A DNA stretch of 64,000 nt. Origin: Sphaerochaeta globosa str. Buddy (GTDB lineage Bacteria > Spirochaetota > Spirochaetia > Sphaerochaetales > Sphaerochaetaceae). This document shows positions 16,278 to 25,244 of this stretch, piece by piece. Position 1 is the first letter of the stretch, and every line of letters begins with the position of its first letter. A program made the position numbers and the translations under genes. The notes under the pieces are model-generated. The model was not told the DNA's origin. It ran no database searches and worked only from the letters and a program-made list of their open reading frames with translations. Location: assembly GCF_000190435.1 (NCBI RefSeq), contig NC_015152.1, positions 564,458 to 628,457 on the forward strand. Reading direction: 5' to 3'.

Positions 16278-17447
16278 ATGCACAGTACATTTTTTCTTCC
16301 AACCAAAATTCTATTCGGCTCGCACTCGCTACAGAAGCTTTCTGAACAACAGCTTCCCGGCAAGCGGGCTTTGATCGTTATTTCCAGCGGGAAGTCCACC
16401 CGTTCGTTTGGATACCTCGACCAAGTTGAGGACCAGCTGAAAAAAGCAAACGTCTCCTACGAGGTTTTCGATAAGATTCTTCCCAACCCCATTCTTTCGC
16501 ATGTACGTGAAGGGGCCGCGTTTGCGAGAGAGAAAGGCTGTGACTTTGTCATCGGACTGGGGGGAGGTTCGGTCATCGACTCAGCCAAAGCCATTGCAAT
16601 CATGGCAACCAATGAGGGCAACCTTTGGGACTATATTCACGGGGGGAGTGGCAAGGGAAAGCCAATGCTGAAGAAACCCCTTCCCGTGGTTGCCATCACA
16701 ACCACCGCCGGCACCGGTACCGAAGCTGATCCTTGGCTGGTTATCACCAAAGAGGAAACCAACGAGAAAATTGGGTATGGCAATGACGAAACATTCCCTG
16801 TTTTAAGCATTGTTGACCCCACCCTTATGGTTTCGGTTCCTCCTCATCTTACCGCCTACCAAGGCTTCGATGCTCTGTTTCATAGTACCGAAGGGTATCT
16901 GAACAAGATTGCAAACACCTTCAGCGACCAGTACAGCCTTGAGGCGATCAGGCTCATCGGAAAGAGTCTTCCTGCTGCCGTCAAGGATGGCAAGGATTTG
17001 AAGGCGCGCGAAGATGTAGCAATGGCCAACACACTCGCAGGTATGGTAGAGACTTTCAGCGGTTGTATCAGCGAACACTCGCTTGAGCATGCCATGAGTG
17101 CCTATCACCCAGAGCTGCCTCATGGAGCGGGCTTGATTATGATCAGCAAAGCCTACTATACCCACATTGCAGAGAACCATATCGCCGATGATCGCATGAT
17201 TGCCATGGCAAAGGCTTTGGGGAAAGCAGACGCAAAAGATGCTATGGACTTTGTTCATGCGTTGGTAGCGCTACAGAAGGCCTGCGCTGTGGATGATCTG
17301 AAGATGAGCAAGTACGGCATTACAGAGGAAGAGCTTCCTCTGATGGTGCAAAACGCCCGTGAGAATATGGGCGGCCTCTTTGGCGTAGACCCGATGACCC
17401 TCACCGATGGGGATTGTCTGAAAATCTACCAGCAATCGTTTCGGTAA
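16278..17447 (+). CDS. iron-containing alcohol dehydrogenase
   Basis: Group III NAD(P)-dependent alcohol dehydrogenase of 389 residues. The cofactor motif GLGGGSVIDSAKAIA lies near residue 95. The metal-binding residues are found in GFDALFHSTEGYL and EHSLEHAMSAYHPELPHGAGL. It probably reduces an aldehyde produced by fermentation or sugar breakdown. It stands alone after the kdgF terminator and has its own terminator hidden inside the end of the convergent chrA gene. Confidence 0.93.
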   Translation: MHSTFFLPTKILFGSHSLQKLSEQQLPGKRALIVISSGKSTRSFGYLDQVEDQLKKANVSYEVFDKILPNPILSHVREGAAFAREKGCDFVIGLGGGSVIDSAKAIAIMATNEGNLWDYIHGGSGKGKPMLKKPLPVVAITTTAGTGTEADPWLVITKEETNEKIGYGNDETFPVLSIVDPTLMVSVPPHLTAYQGFDALFHSTEGYLNKIANTFSDQYSLEAIRLIGKSLPAAVKDGKDLKAREDVAMANTLAGMVETFSGCISEHSLEHAMSAYHPELPHGAGLIMISKAYYTHIAENHIADDRMIAMAKALGKADAKDAMDFVHALVALQKACAVDDLKMSKYGITEEELPLMVQNARENMGGLFGVDPMTLTDGDCLKIYQQSFR

Positions 17448-17456
17448 CTGGTAGAA

Positions 17457-18629
17457 TCAGAACGCAATACCCGCTCCCAAAACGGCAAGTACAACCAAGG
17501 GGGCGGGTATTTTTTTTGTAGCAAGCACTATGATGGTTCCAAGTGCTACAATACTATTTTCAACAGTAATGCCGCTCTTCTGCAATAACAGAATGGCTGC
17601 AGCCGTAATGAGCCCGCCGGCAACCGCGTTGATGCCTTTCAGTGAGACCTTTACTGCCTTGATTCTCTTCAGCTCTTCCCAAACGGGGTAGATGAAGAAT
17701 ATGAGAAGCGTACCCGGTAGAAAGATGCCTATTGCCGAGAGTAGTCCACCAAGTATCTGGATACCAACCCCTTCTCCTCTTGCAGCCATACCTCCGGCGT
17801 AGGCACTGAAACTGAACATCGGACCGGGAAGCCCCTGTACCAAACCATACCCGGTAAGAAACTGTTCACTGGTCATATAGGCCTTGGTTTCCACCAGTTC
17901 TGCGATCATGACCGGAACCACTACCTGCCCACCGCCGAAGACCAAATACCCATAGCGGTAGAAAGCCTCAAAGAGGGTGATCAAAAGGTTATGGGTTGCC
18001 AAGGAGAGAAGCAACGTTCCGATTGCAAAGGCGAGAAAGAGGACTAAATATTTCCATGGTGCTTTGACGGTGATTGTATTGAACAGCTCCGACTCTTTGC
18101 TTGAGAGTATGGAGACAACTCCCCCTAATACCAGTACGGTGGGGAAAATCCAGGGTGAACGGATGAAGTAGGTGGTGAGGAGGCCGAAGAGAAACAAGCC
18201 TATCGTCAATCCATCGGTAAGTACTTTTTTCCCAATTTTAAACGCAGCGAGAAAAATGAAGCCCACCGCCATGGGACCTATGAAGCGTAACATGTCTTCG
18301 GAAATCTGATGGTCCTTGAGAAATTGGTAGAGGAAGGAGAGGGTGGTCATCACCAGAATAGGCGGTAATGCCCAGACTAGCAGGGTGAGAAAGGCCAGAA
18401 GAGGCCCCCCCATCCGATACCCCACGGCGGTAATGGTCTGGGTACTCGTAGGACCGGGTAGAATACTGGTCAAGGCAAGCAATTCCACCAGCTCTTCTTC
18501 GGTAAGATAGTGCTTCTTGCTTACCAGATGGTCGAGAAACACGCCAAAGTGGGCTTCAGGTCCTCCATAGGATCCCAGTGAACAGATGAGAACATCCTTG
18601 AGGAAGTGTCTGTACGGTATGGTGTGCAT
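17457..18629 (-). CDS. chrA: chromate transporter family protein, two-domain
   Basis: Inner-membrane protein of 390 residues with two homologous halves and about ten hydrophobic segments. The first half has SYGGPEAH and LPGPTSTQT. The second has FGGGQVVVPV and GLPGPMFSFSAYAGG. These are the ChrA/CHR signatures. The family exports chromate, but many members are uncharacterised anion transporters. Convergent with the alcohol dehydrogenase; the last 50 bases also form a terminator for that gene. Confidence 0.92.
   Translation of the reverse strand: MHTIPYRHFLKDVLICSLGSYGGPEAHFGVFLDHLVSKKHYLTEEELVELLALTSILPGPTSTQTITAVGYRMGGPLLAFLTLLVWALPPILVMTTLSFLYQFLKDHQISEDMLRFIGPMAVGFIFLAAFKIGKKVLTDGLTIGLFLFGLLTTYFIRSPWIFPTVLVLGGVVSILSSKESELFNTITVKAPWKYLVLFLAFAIGTLLLSLATHNLLITLFEAFYRYGYLVFGGGQVVVPVMIAELVETKAYMTSEQFLTGYGLVQGLPGPMFSFSAYAGGMAARGEGVGIQILGGLLSAIGIFLPGTLLIFFIYPVWEELKRIKAVKVSLKGINAVAGGLITAAAILLLQKSGITVENSIVALGTIIVLATKKIPAPLVVLAVLGAGIAF
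17467..17517 (+). terminator. terminator of the alcohol dehydrogenase gene located inside chrA
   Basis: ATACCCGCTCCC (17467-17478) pairs with GGGGGCGGGTAT (17499-17510, one G-U), followed by a run of T to 17517. It is oriented for plus-strand transcripts and overlaps the last codons of chrA on the other strand. Confidence 0.75.
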
Positions 18630-18732
18630 GGCAGCTCCTATTCCTAGATGCTACCTATTTGTATGGTTTTACTCAAGAAGGCTGGGCTTTGCATGCAAGT
18701 AGCTATATGCTAGGCCAGTCGGAGGGAGTGTG

Positions 18733-19104
18733 ATGATACCAAAAGAAATCCTGCATGCTTGGCAGGAACGTGAAAAAGCTGTTGTTCTTACCACTGTTTC
18801 ATCAGAGGGGATGCCCAATAGTATTTGGGCAACGTGTGCTGATATCTACGATGAAAAAACGGTGGTGGTTGCAGACAACTACTTCAATAAAACCAAGCAG
18901 AACATCCAGAATGGAACGCTTGCATCAGTCCTGTTTCTCACCAAACAGAGAAAGTCCTACCAGTTTAAAGGAACGGTTAGTTATCATACCGAAGGACCCT
19001 ATTTCGACTTCATGAAAGCATTCAACCCCGCTCAGCTTCCCGGGCATGGGGCATTGGCCATCCATGTCCAAGAAGCATACAGCGGAGCCGACAAGCTTAT
19101 TTAG
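18733..19104 (+). CDS. pyridoxamine 5'-phosphate oxidase-like FMN-binding protein
   Basis: About 123 residues with a split-barrel flavin-binding fold. Visible features are KAVVLTTVSSEGMPNSIWAT at residues 14-33 and NYFNKTKQNI near 54. The family covers small flavin or F420 enzymes of mostly unknown substrate. ATG 18733 is placed 7 bases after GGAGG; a GTG one codon earlier is also open. The end overlaps the stop of the convergent nitronate monooxygenase by 4 bases. Confidence 0.75.
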   Translation: MIPKEILHAWQEREKAVVLTTVSSEGMPNSIWATCADIYDEKTVVVADNYFNKTKQNIQNGTLASVLFLTKQRKSYQFKGTVSYHTEGPYFDFMKAFNPAQLPGHGALAIHVQEAYSGADKLI

Positions 19105-20525
19105 GAAAGCATCAGCGAAGTTGAGGCAAGAGTCTCGGTCATTTTGAGCTTGAGGTTCTCCACCTGTAGTGCTGTACGGTTGTATTGTCTTTTTATCGCC
19201 TTCACTACCTCTGTCTTGAGCGGGAAGGCGAGCAATGCTTCCTCGTAATGTTTGGCTAACTCTTTCACGTGGCTTTCAGCTTTTACATATTCTGACTGCA
19301 GGGCAGTCAGCTTGGTGAGCGTGCGTTCAAGGTATGCCGCGACAGCCCGCTGATAGCCCCTTTCAAGTTCACAAACCAGAGCCTTTACCGGGACAATTTT
19401 CTTGATCCGATAGGCATTGGTGCCTACAAAAACAAATCCGCTTTGCAATAATCCCTTTCGTGCATTATTGAGGGCGATCGAGATGCAATAGTTTGCCTCC
19501 TGGGCTTTGCAGGAGGAAAGGCATTTCCATGCACAGCGGAAGGTAGGGCGCTTGCCCTCCTCGCTGTCGGTTATGAAGGTATTGCGGATTGCTCTTCCCG
19601 GCATGCCGACCGGGCTCTTGATCAAGCCGATCTGCTCTTTGGTGCAGGAGACATACGCCTGCTTGAACCGTATGTCGGCATCGCACTCATCGGTTGCCAC
19701 AAAGCGGGTTGCCATCTGGGCTGCAGAAGCTCCGAGGGAGAGGACTTTGTAAATATCCTTTCCACTGTACACACCACCGCCGGCGATGAGGGGGATTTTG
19801 CAACCCTTACTCTCTTCAAAGGGTTTGAGGGCTTCCACGATCTGGGGTACGATCGCTTCCAATTGGAAGGCGGGGTCTTCCAACTGCTCCTCGCTGAAAC
19901 CTAGGTGTCCCCCGGCTTTCGGGCCTTCGAAGACTACGGCATCGGGAGTATCGTTGTAGAGTTTCGTCCACATGCGGAAAATCATATCAACAGCACGGGC
20001 CGAGCTTACGATTGGGGCTACTTTCACATTGGCTTTACGAAGCGCCTGGACCGGCATGTTCTTAATCGGCAAACCGGCTCCCATGAAGACAATATCCACC
20101 TTTTCCTCAATGGCTACATCCAGCAATTGGTGGAAATCGTTGACTGCCACCATAATGTTTACTCCGATGACTCCTGAACTCAGTTCCCGTGCCTTGCGGA
20201 TTTCTCTTCTGAATGCCCTCAGGTTTGCCACCTGGCCGTCCTCATAGTAATCGGGTTCCAACAATCCTATGCCGTTGGCGGCAATGACTCCGATTCCTCC
20301 GTTGTTCGCCACCGCGCTGGCCAGCGAAGAGAGTGAGATTCCGACACCCATACCACCTTGGACGATGGGAGTGGTTGCTACAAGATCACCGATTCTCAAT
20401 GCCGGCCAGGTGGTTCTCGATCCGAGAATCTTTTGGATGGTCCGCTCGATGGGAAGGTATGCCTTACAGGCTTGTACTTCTTCTTTGATGCGGGTCAGTA
20501 TGGTAGAAAGTGATGCTGATTTCAT
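19101..20525 (-). CDS. nitronate monooxygenase/FabK-like FMN enzyme with long C-terminal extension
   Basis: 474 residues, clearly longer than the usual 310-360 of this family. The flavin barrel occupies about residues 40-350, with VQGGMGVGIS near 55, VIGVNIMVAV near 117, EGPKAGGHLGF near 200 (family His) and LIAGGGVYSGKDI near 245. Residues from about 375 onward are predicted helical and rich in Lys, Glu and Leu, not part of the standard fold. The family oxidises nitronates or reduces enoyl-ACP; the AGGH motif favours the nitronate monooxygenase side. Confidence 0.82.
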   Translation of the reverse strand: MKSASLSTILTRIKEEVQACKAYLPIERTIQKILGSRTTWPALRIGDLVATTPIVQGGMGVGISLSSLASAVANNGGIGVIAANGIGLLEPDYYEDGQVANLRAFRREIRKARELSSGVIGVNIMVAVNDFHQLLDVAIEEKVDIVFMGAGLPIKNMPVQALRKANVKVAPIVSSARAVDMIFRMWTKLYNDTPDAVVFEGPKAGGHLGFSEEQLEDPAFQLEAIVPQIVEALKPFEESKGCKIPLIAGGGVYSGKDIYKVLSLGASAAQMATRFVATDECDADIRFKQAYVSCTKEQIGLIKSPVGMPGRAIRNTFITDSEEGKRPTFRCAWKCLSSCKAQEANYCISIALNNARKGLLQSGFVFVGTNAYRIKKIVPVKALVCELERGYQRAVAAYLERTLTKLTALQSEYVKAESHVKELAKHYEEALLAFPLKTEVVKAIKRQYNRTALQVENLKLKMTETLASTSLMLS

Positions 20526-20842
20526 TGGTATTCCTTGGGGACGTGCAAGTCCTTGAACTTAATCTAACATATATACAGAAAATGTCAAAGTGTTCGATAT
20601 AGAATCTGCTTATCAAATCACCTTTCGTTGCGCTCTGGTTTAAATATGAAACATTTTTCTTTGAGCTACTCAGAAGAATGTTGTGAAATAGGGAGTATAT
20701 TAGGAAAAAATGTTGTAATAAATTACACTATGCACCATTAACACAACAACAAGTAAAGCGATAAGAATTTTTGTCCCCCTTGCATCGCATTGCTTTCATT
20801 CCGTACGCTTTAGGTACATAGCATATCTTCAAGGGGTCATAC
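20526..20842. other. divergent AT-rich intergenic region
   Basis: 317 bases between the nitronate monooxygenase and the purine permease-family gene. It is AT-rich with runs of A and T and no supported reading frame or tRNA. It contains a perfect palindrome (listed separately). No known purine riboswitch core could be recognised. Confidence 0.6.
20714..20727. promoter_or_regulatory. palindromic operator candidate TGTAATAAATTACA
   Basis: Perfect palindrome with 6-base arms and a 2-base centre, about 116 bases upstream of the purine permease-family gene. Regulator unknown. Confidence 0.4.
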
Positions 20843-21847
20843 ATGAAAAAATTGATGCGAATCACGATGGTACTTGCACTGTTGCTGCTTGTCGTTTCTC
20901 CTCTGGTTGCACAACCGGTATCAGAGAAGACACAGATCAAAGTGTTGGTATTGGGCATGTTCGAGGTAGGGGAGAACAAAGGGGACTTTGCCGGGGAATT
21001 CCAATATTTCTATGAAACATACTTTGACGGGGCATCGTCCTATACCTTGAATGCCATGCCTTTGAAACTGTATGTCAATGAGCAAGGGATAGCCGGAGCA
21101 ATTGCAGGCATGGGGAAGGCGCAATCGGGTGCTTCTCTTACGACCATTCTTCGCGATAGCCGCTTCGATTTCTCCGATACGTATATTGTCATCAGTGGAT
21201 GCTCGGGCATGAGTCCTGAACGGGGGACTCTTGGTGATGTAGTCATTGCTGATGCCTTGGTCGACTTCGAGCTGGGGCACGCATGGAAGCAGTCTGATAA
21301 TCCAAAAGGTTCCGAGACCACGTTCCTACGGTCTTCCGGGTATGATCGCGCAGGATACATCCCGTTGAATACCGACCTTGTCGACTGGGCATATGAGCTC
21401 ACCAAAACTACTGCATTGCTCGATGACAAGGCTGCCGCTGCCTATCGAGCCAAGTACTCGAGTCAGGAAGCAAGTGAGAAACCCTCTGTACAGCGGGGTG
21501 TTTCGGTTACGGGTGATAGTTATTGGCATGGGAAAGGATCGTCTGCCCATGCTGATGTGGTAACCGCAGTCTATGGTGCCGGTACTTACATGGTAACGCA
21601 GATGGAGGATAATGCGTTAGGAGTTGCTGCCATGAATGAGGGTAAACTCGATCGGCTTATCGTTGTCAGGGATGTCGTCAATTTTGATCAGCCGTATCCA
21701 AACCAGACGGTACTTGAGAGTCTTGATGCCTCTTCCGGGGCCTTCTCCATCGGCATGAAGAACGGATTTGCTGTATCCAGCAAGATCATCAACACATTGA
21801 TTGACAACTGGGATGTGTATCGCAGCACCGCACCGAGCGTGAAGTAA
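20843..21847 (+). CDS. purine nucleoside permease (NUP) family exported protein
   Basis: 334 residues with a signal peptide (about 1-25, ending VVSPLVAQP), so it acts in the periplasm or at the outer membrane. The body matches the NUP family, which has a nucleoside-phosphorylase-like fold. Motifs are VLGMFEVGENKGDFAGEF near 36, AGMGKAQSGASLTTI near 92, VISGCSGMSPERGTLGD near 117 and MEDNALGVA near 254. In other organisms NUP proteins assist purine nucleoside uptake. The start has AAGGGG upstream. The nearby xanthine dehydrogenase and nucleoside ABC importer support a purine role. Confidence 0.85.
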   Translation: MKKLMRITMVLALLLLVVSPLVAQPVSEKTQIKVLVLGMFEVGENKGDFAGEFQYFYETYFDGASSYTLNAMPLKLYVNEQGIAGAIAGMGKAQSGASLTTILRDSRFDFSDTYIVISGCSGMSPERGTLGDVVIADALVDFELGHAWKQSDNPKGSETTFLRSSGYDRAGYIPLNTDLVDWAYELTKTTALLDDKAAAAYRAKYSSQEASEKPSVQRGVSVTGDSYWHGKGSSAHADVVTAVYGAGTYMVTQMEDNALGVAAMNEGKLDRLIVVRDVVNFDQPYPNQTVLESLDASSGAFSIGMKNGFAVSSKIINTLIDNWDVYRSTAPSVK

Positions 21848-21871
21848 TTCATTCTAGCATATCGCAAGTCT

Positions 21872-21910
21872 AAACCGGCTTTCTTTGGGAAGTCGGTTTC
21901 TTGTCTGTTG
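21872..21910 (+). terminator. terminator after the NUP gene
   Basis: AAACCGGCTT pairs with AAGTCGGTTT (one G-U) around an 8-base loop, followed by CTTGTCTGTT, a moderate U-tract. Confidence 0.55.
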
Positions 21911-21946
21911 GCAGGCTAGCTCCTCTTCTGTACACTGGGAACAAGT

Positions 21947-22303
21947 ATGGAACACGTAGATGAACTGATACGAAAGCAATCGCTGGCTTCACTTGCCTCG
22001 AGCATCCGAAAGCTGGAGAGAGCCCTTGTGAGTGTACAGCAAAAAGATTCGTCGACTACGGTGATTGCAAAGAGGTTGAAGGCTCTTCAGATGGGACTTG
22101 CCGCTCTCAAGAGCGTGTGGGACAATCAAGTGTTCGCTTATACACCAAAAGAAACAGACGAAGCAAAGACTGTTCTTGCAAGTTTGTTTCCTTCACTGCA
22201 AGCGATGGCCTCCAAGTTCAAGCCAGGCAGCAGCCAGGCTACACTTCTCATAAGGCGTGTTCGTTCGCTTGAATTGGCTCTAGCGGCCTTAGGCGAGATG
22301 TGA
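21947..22303 (+). CDS. small helical protein with internal duplication, unknown function
   Basis: 118 residues, predicted almost entirely helical, without signal peptide or cysteine. The C-terminal halves of its two parts align: AKRLKALQMGLAAL (about 43-56) with IRRVRSLELALAAL (about 102-115), each preceded by SS and a short hydrophobic stretch. This suggests a tandem duplication of a helical hairpin of about 55 residues. I do not recognise the family. The start has no strong ribosome site. The last 15 bases overlap the end of the convergent amidohydrolase. Confidence 0.6.
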   Translation: MEHVDELIRKQSLASLASSIRKLERALVSVQQKDSSTTVIAKRLKALQMGLAALKSVWDNQVFAYTPKETDEAKTVLASLFPSLQAMASKFKPGSSQATLLIRRVRSLELALAALGEM

Positions 22304-23545
22304 GCCGTACACCCGTACAAGTATTTCAGAATAGGCTTGCTCAAGGGCTGTTTCATCAAGGGTGGTACATTTTTTCTCTCTGATAACAAACCTGCCATCG
22401 ACCATGACCGAATCGATGAGGTCGGCTCGGGTATGCATCAGGGTGTTGTAGGCAATGTTGGAGAAGCCTTCTGTCTGTAGCAGTGGTGATAGTACACTTG
22501 CATTTCGCACAAACAGCAAGTCGGCCCGCATTCCTGGTGCGATCATTCCTTGGTAGATTGAAGGGCAGGGTGAGGTGGTGGCAAGCTTCCAGACGGTTCT
22601 TGCATTATACCGATCGGGGTTTCCACTCTGCTTGAGCTCTGCATAGGTGGTCCGCATCACTTCCCATATATCGTGGGTAAGGTAGTCGGTGCCAAGTCCG
22701 ATGCGGGCTCCCTGATCCAACAGACTACTGAGTTTCATTTCATGGGCGCTGGAGATTCGATTGGAGATCGGGCAATGGACGAGCAGGGCCTTGCTTGCTG
22801 CAAGCAGGACACGGTCTGTTTCAGAAGTCTCAACACAATGAAAGAGGATGGTACGTTCATTGAGCAGGTTGTGGGAAGCGAGTAACTCAACGGTAGATAG
22901 ACCGAACTTACGCAGGCTTTCACTTCTTCTGAACTCTGTTTCCAGACAGTGGGTCATCAATGGCCAGCCAGTTTTGTGCACTCGTTTGATTGCTTCTTTC
23001 AGGCTGTCCTGCTCCAGTTCTTCTTCCTCGCTAAGGTGGGTTCCACGGGCAAGAGTATCACTTGCAAGCAATTCTTTTGGTGTTTCATCATACCAATCAA
23101 CCAAAGCCTTAAGGCCGATCTCTTGGGCACAGTCTTCGAGGGCTTGGCTGCTTTCATCGGCCTGACCTGTCTCCACAATGCAGGCAACCCCTGCCTTGAG
23201 GTACTGCAGGTAGGCATACAGCACCAGGATACGGAAATCAGGGGTGAGAACTGCGTTGTCGGTGTAGTCAAAGAGTTGTTGCTGCAACCTTCCTTGAGCG
23301 GTGTCGTCACACCAACTATGGAGGGGTTTATCACTGAACAAGCCCCTAAAGAGGGTGTCTGGAGTATGGGTATGGCTGTCTGCAAGGGCGGGGTAGAGCA
23401 AGAAATCCGAACAATCGATGACTTCTTCAGCAGATTTTCTTTGAATACTCTTCTCAATGGCTACTATCGTTCTACCCTCGATTCTGATATCTGAGCGATG
23501 CAGCTCATAGTCGTTTCCGAGGTAGCGGGTATTGGTTAATAACAT
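22289..23545 (-). CDS. amidohydrolase family protein (deaminase-like)
   Basis: 418 residues of the TRZ/ATZ-SsnA type metal-dependent hydrolases, which often deaminate purine or pyrimidine rings. The metal site HTHTPDTLFRG is near residue 58. Further ligands are in PLMTHCLETEF near 195, ILFHCVETSETD near 233 and GLGTDYLTHD near 285. The exact substrate cannot be assigned; a purine-related substrate would fit the neighbouring xanthine dehydrogenase and nucleoside importer. Two GAATGC palindromes lie 63-102 bases upstream of its start. Confidence 0.83.
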   Translation of the reverse strand: MLLTNTRYLGNDYELHRSDIRIEGRTIVAIEKSIQRKSAEEVIDCSDFLLYPALADSHTHTPDTLFRGLFSDKPLHSWCDDTAQGRLQQQLFDYTDNAVLTPDFRILVLYAYLQYLKAGVACIVETGQADESSQALEDCAQEIGLKALVDWYDETPKELLASDTLARGTHLSEEEELEQDSLKEAIKRVHKTGWPLMTHCLETEFRRSESLRKFGLSTVELLASHNLLNERTILFHCVETSETDRVLLAASKALLVHCPISNRISSAHEMKLSSLLDQGARIGLGTDYLTHDIWEVMRTTYAELKQSGNPDRYNARTVWKLATTSPCPSIYQGMIAPGMRADLLFVRNASVLSPLLQTEGFSNIAYNTLMHTRADLIDSVMVDGRFVIREKKCTTLDETALEQAYSEILVRVYGSHLA

Positions 23546-23607
23546 AGCGGTAGCATATCACGTTGCACACTCAATGCAAGCCAAAATGTTGGATGATCAT
23601 GCACATC

Positions 23608-23647
23608 GAATGCCTGCATTCCTGAAGTATCCTGAATGCAGGCATTC
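23608..23647. promoter_or_regulatory. nested palindrome pair GAATGCnnGCATTC
   Basis: GAATGCCTGCATTC (23608-23621) and GAATGCAGGCATTC (23634-23647) are each palindromic and are also exact reverse complements, so the 40 bases hold four GAATGC half-sites. They lie between the end of the AraC gene and the start of the amidohydrolase. They could be an operator pair or a terminator of the AraC gene. Confidence 0.65.
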
Positions 23648-23660
23648 ATCCATCACTGCC

Positions 23661-24509
23661 TTAACTTTTCTTAATCGGCATCCAAACCTCAAAACTTTGG
23701 TTTCTCGGATCATCGTCAAGATACACTTCCATATCCACCCCGTTGGCAAAATCATATCCGCTTGTGGGGAGCCAGTCGGTTACAATGCGTCGTTCCACTT
23801 CCTGGATGGTTTGAGGCATGGGACCGCGTCCAGGGAAGATCGCCCACATGTTTGCCTCGACGATTTGGCTCTCCAAGCCCTCGGGAGTTCCCTCTTCCAT
23901 GGCAACGCCGATGGTGTAGACCCAGTGATCCTTATCATCACCGTTGGTGCACAGGCCCAGCAGTCCCTGACCGGGTTTCATGTAGGAACAGATTCTGGCA
24001 ATCGAGCCATCCTGTGCCTTATTGCTCCAGAATACCGGAACCTCGCGCATATTCTGTTCTATGTCCTTCTGCAACTTCAGTGTTACACCCACCACCCGGA
24101 AAGCCTCTTTGCTCTCGATTCGATACTCCATTTCTTGATCTCCTTTGATAGTCAGGTGGAAACTGATCTTTGGGAATGCCTTCAGCACTGCTCCTTCCTT
24201 CTTCGCCTGTGATGGTGTCAAGCCGTGAAGAGCTTGGAACGCACGGGTGAAGGAGGTAGGGGAGTCATACCCGTACAGAAGTGCCACATCCAAGACTTTC
24301 TGCCCCTGCTGCAGGGCAAGGGCGGCCTTGGTAAGCCTTCGGCGGCGTATGTACTCTCCAAGAGGAATCCCTGCCACATAGGTGAACATCCTTTGGAAGT
24401 GGTAGGTTGAGCAGTTGGCCAACTGTCCCGCTTTCTCATAGGAAATAGTTCCTTCCAGGTTGTCCTCAATGTAGAGCAGTGCTTCATTCAAACGTTCAAT
24501 CCATTGCAT
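23661..24509 (-). CDS. AraC family regulator with C-terminal GyrI-like ligand domain
   Basis: About 282 residues. The DNA-binding part is N-terminal (residues 1-110) with two helix-turn-helix units: EKAGQLANCSTYHFQRMFTYV, and VLDVALLYGYDSPTSFTRAFQ before GLTPSQAKK. The rest is a GyrI-like/effector-binding domain of the Rob/BmrR type, which binds hydrophobic cations. ATG 24509 follows GAGGT; upstream in-frame ATGs have weaker sites. It may control the adjacent amidohydrolase or methyltransferase; targets unknown. Confidence 0.88.
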   Translation of the reverse strand: MQWIERLNEALLYIEDNLEGTISYEKAGQLANCSTYHFQRMFTYVAGIPLGEYIRRRRLTKAALALQQGQKVLDVALLYGYDSPTSFTRAFQALHGLTPSQAKKEGAVLKAFPKISFHLTIKGDQEMEYRIESKEAFRVVGVTLKLQKDIEQNMREVPVFWSNKAQDGSIARICSYMKPGQGLLGLCTNGDDKDHWVYTIGVAMEEGTPEGLESQIVEANMWAIFPGRGPMPQTIQEVERRIVTDWLPTSGYDFANGVDMEVYLDDDPRNQSFEVWMPIKKS

Positions 24510-24599
24510 TTCGTCTGACCTCATGTAGGAGTATGTATACAAATGTGTATTGTTTCCTCTCAATTGATGCACAATGCTGCGAGGTTTGCAAGAGTACGT

Positions 24600-25214
24600 T
24601 CAGATTTTTGGGGTGCAGATATACCAGTTCGCACGCTTGCCTACCTGCACTACTTCCACCTTCGAAAAGCAGTGTTGCAGATCAGAGACGCACTCCTGCA
24701 TTTCCTGGTGGGCATGCTTGATGAAGTGAAAGTAATCCCCCCCTTCCAGATATTCAATCAGGGAGGTAAGCGGTGAACGGTTGGCGTTGTAATCGTGGAT
24801 GATAACGTAATGCTTCGCCACCCGGCTCATCTGCTTATAGAGCATCGTGCGCATCTCTTTTTGCATGCCATGGGCAACATAACTTGCAATGGCAAGGTCA
24901 AACTGTTTGTCTGCAAAGGCAAGGGGCATTGTAGCATCAGCCTGGACAAAGGTGATGGGCTTGTCCTTATTCTTCCTCTTTGCAATAAAAAGCATCTTGG
25001 AAGCAGGATCTATGCCGGTGACTGCAAGGCCCCGATCAGAGAGAGCACTGCACAGGGCACCGGTTCCGCAGCCCACGTCAAGAATTGTTTCATCCTTGAG
25101 ATAGTGCTGCATTGCATCAAGTGTTTTTGCATACCTTCGTTTCTGGTAGGTAAAGAAAAGACCATAGAGGGGAGCAATGAAATTGAAGAGACCGGTACTG
25201 TCCTTATTTCTCAT
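24600..25214 (-). CDS. class I SAM-dependent methyltransferase
   Basis: 204 residues with the SAM-binding motif ILDVGCGTGALCSAL near residue 40, an acidic strand end GIDPASKML near 63 and FVQADATMPLAFADKQFDLAIASYV near 80. The acceptor is unknown. The N-terminus (FNFIAPLYGLFF) resembles UbiE-like small-molecule methyltransferases. GAGGAG lies 9 bases upstream of the ATG. It is 30 bases downstream of the xanthine dehydrogenase gene and probably co-transcribed. Confidence 0.85.
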   Translation of the reverse strand: MRNKDSTGLFNFIAPLYGLFFTYQKRRYAKTLDAMQHYLKDETILDVGCGTGALCSALSDRGLAVTGIDPASKMLFIAKRKNKDKPITFVQADATMPLAFADKQFDLAIASYVAHGMQKEMRTMLYKQMSRVAKHYVIIHDYNANRSPLTSLIEYLEGGDYFHFIKHAHQEMQECVSDLQHCFSKVEVVQVGKRANWYICTPKI

Positions 25215-25244
25215 TGCCCATCTCTCCTCAAATTACTGTTGCTT

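Noticed and set aside
20526-20842. Possible purine riboswitch before the NUP gene
   Set aside because: No recognisable purine aptamer core or paired loops could be found by eye.
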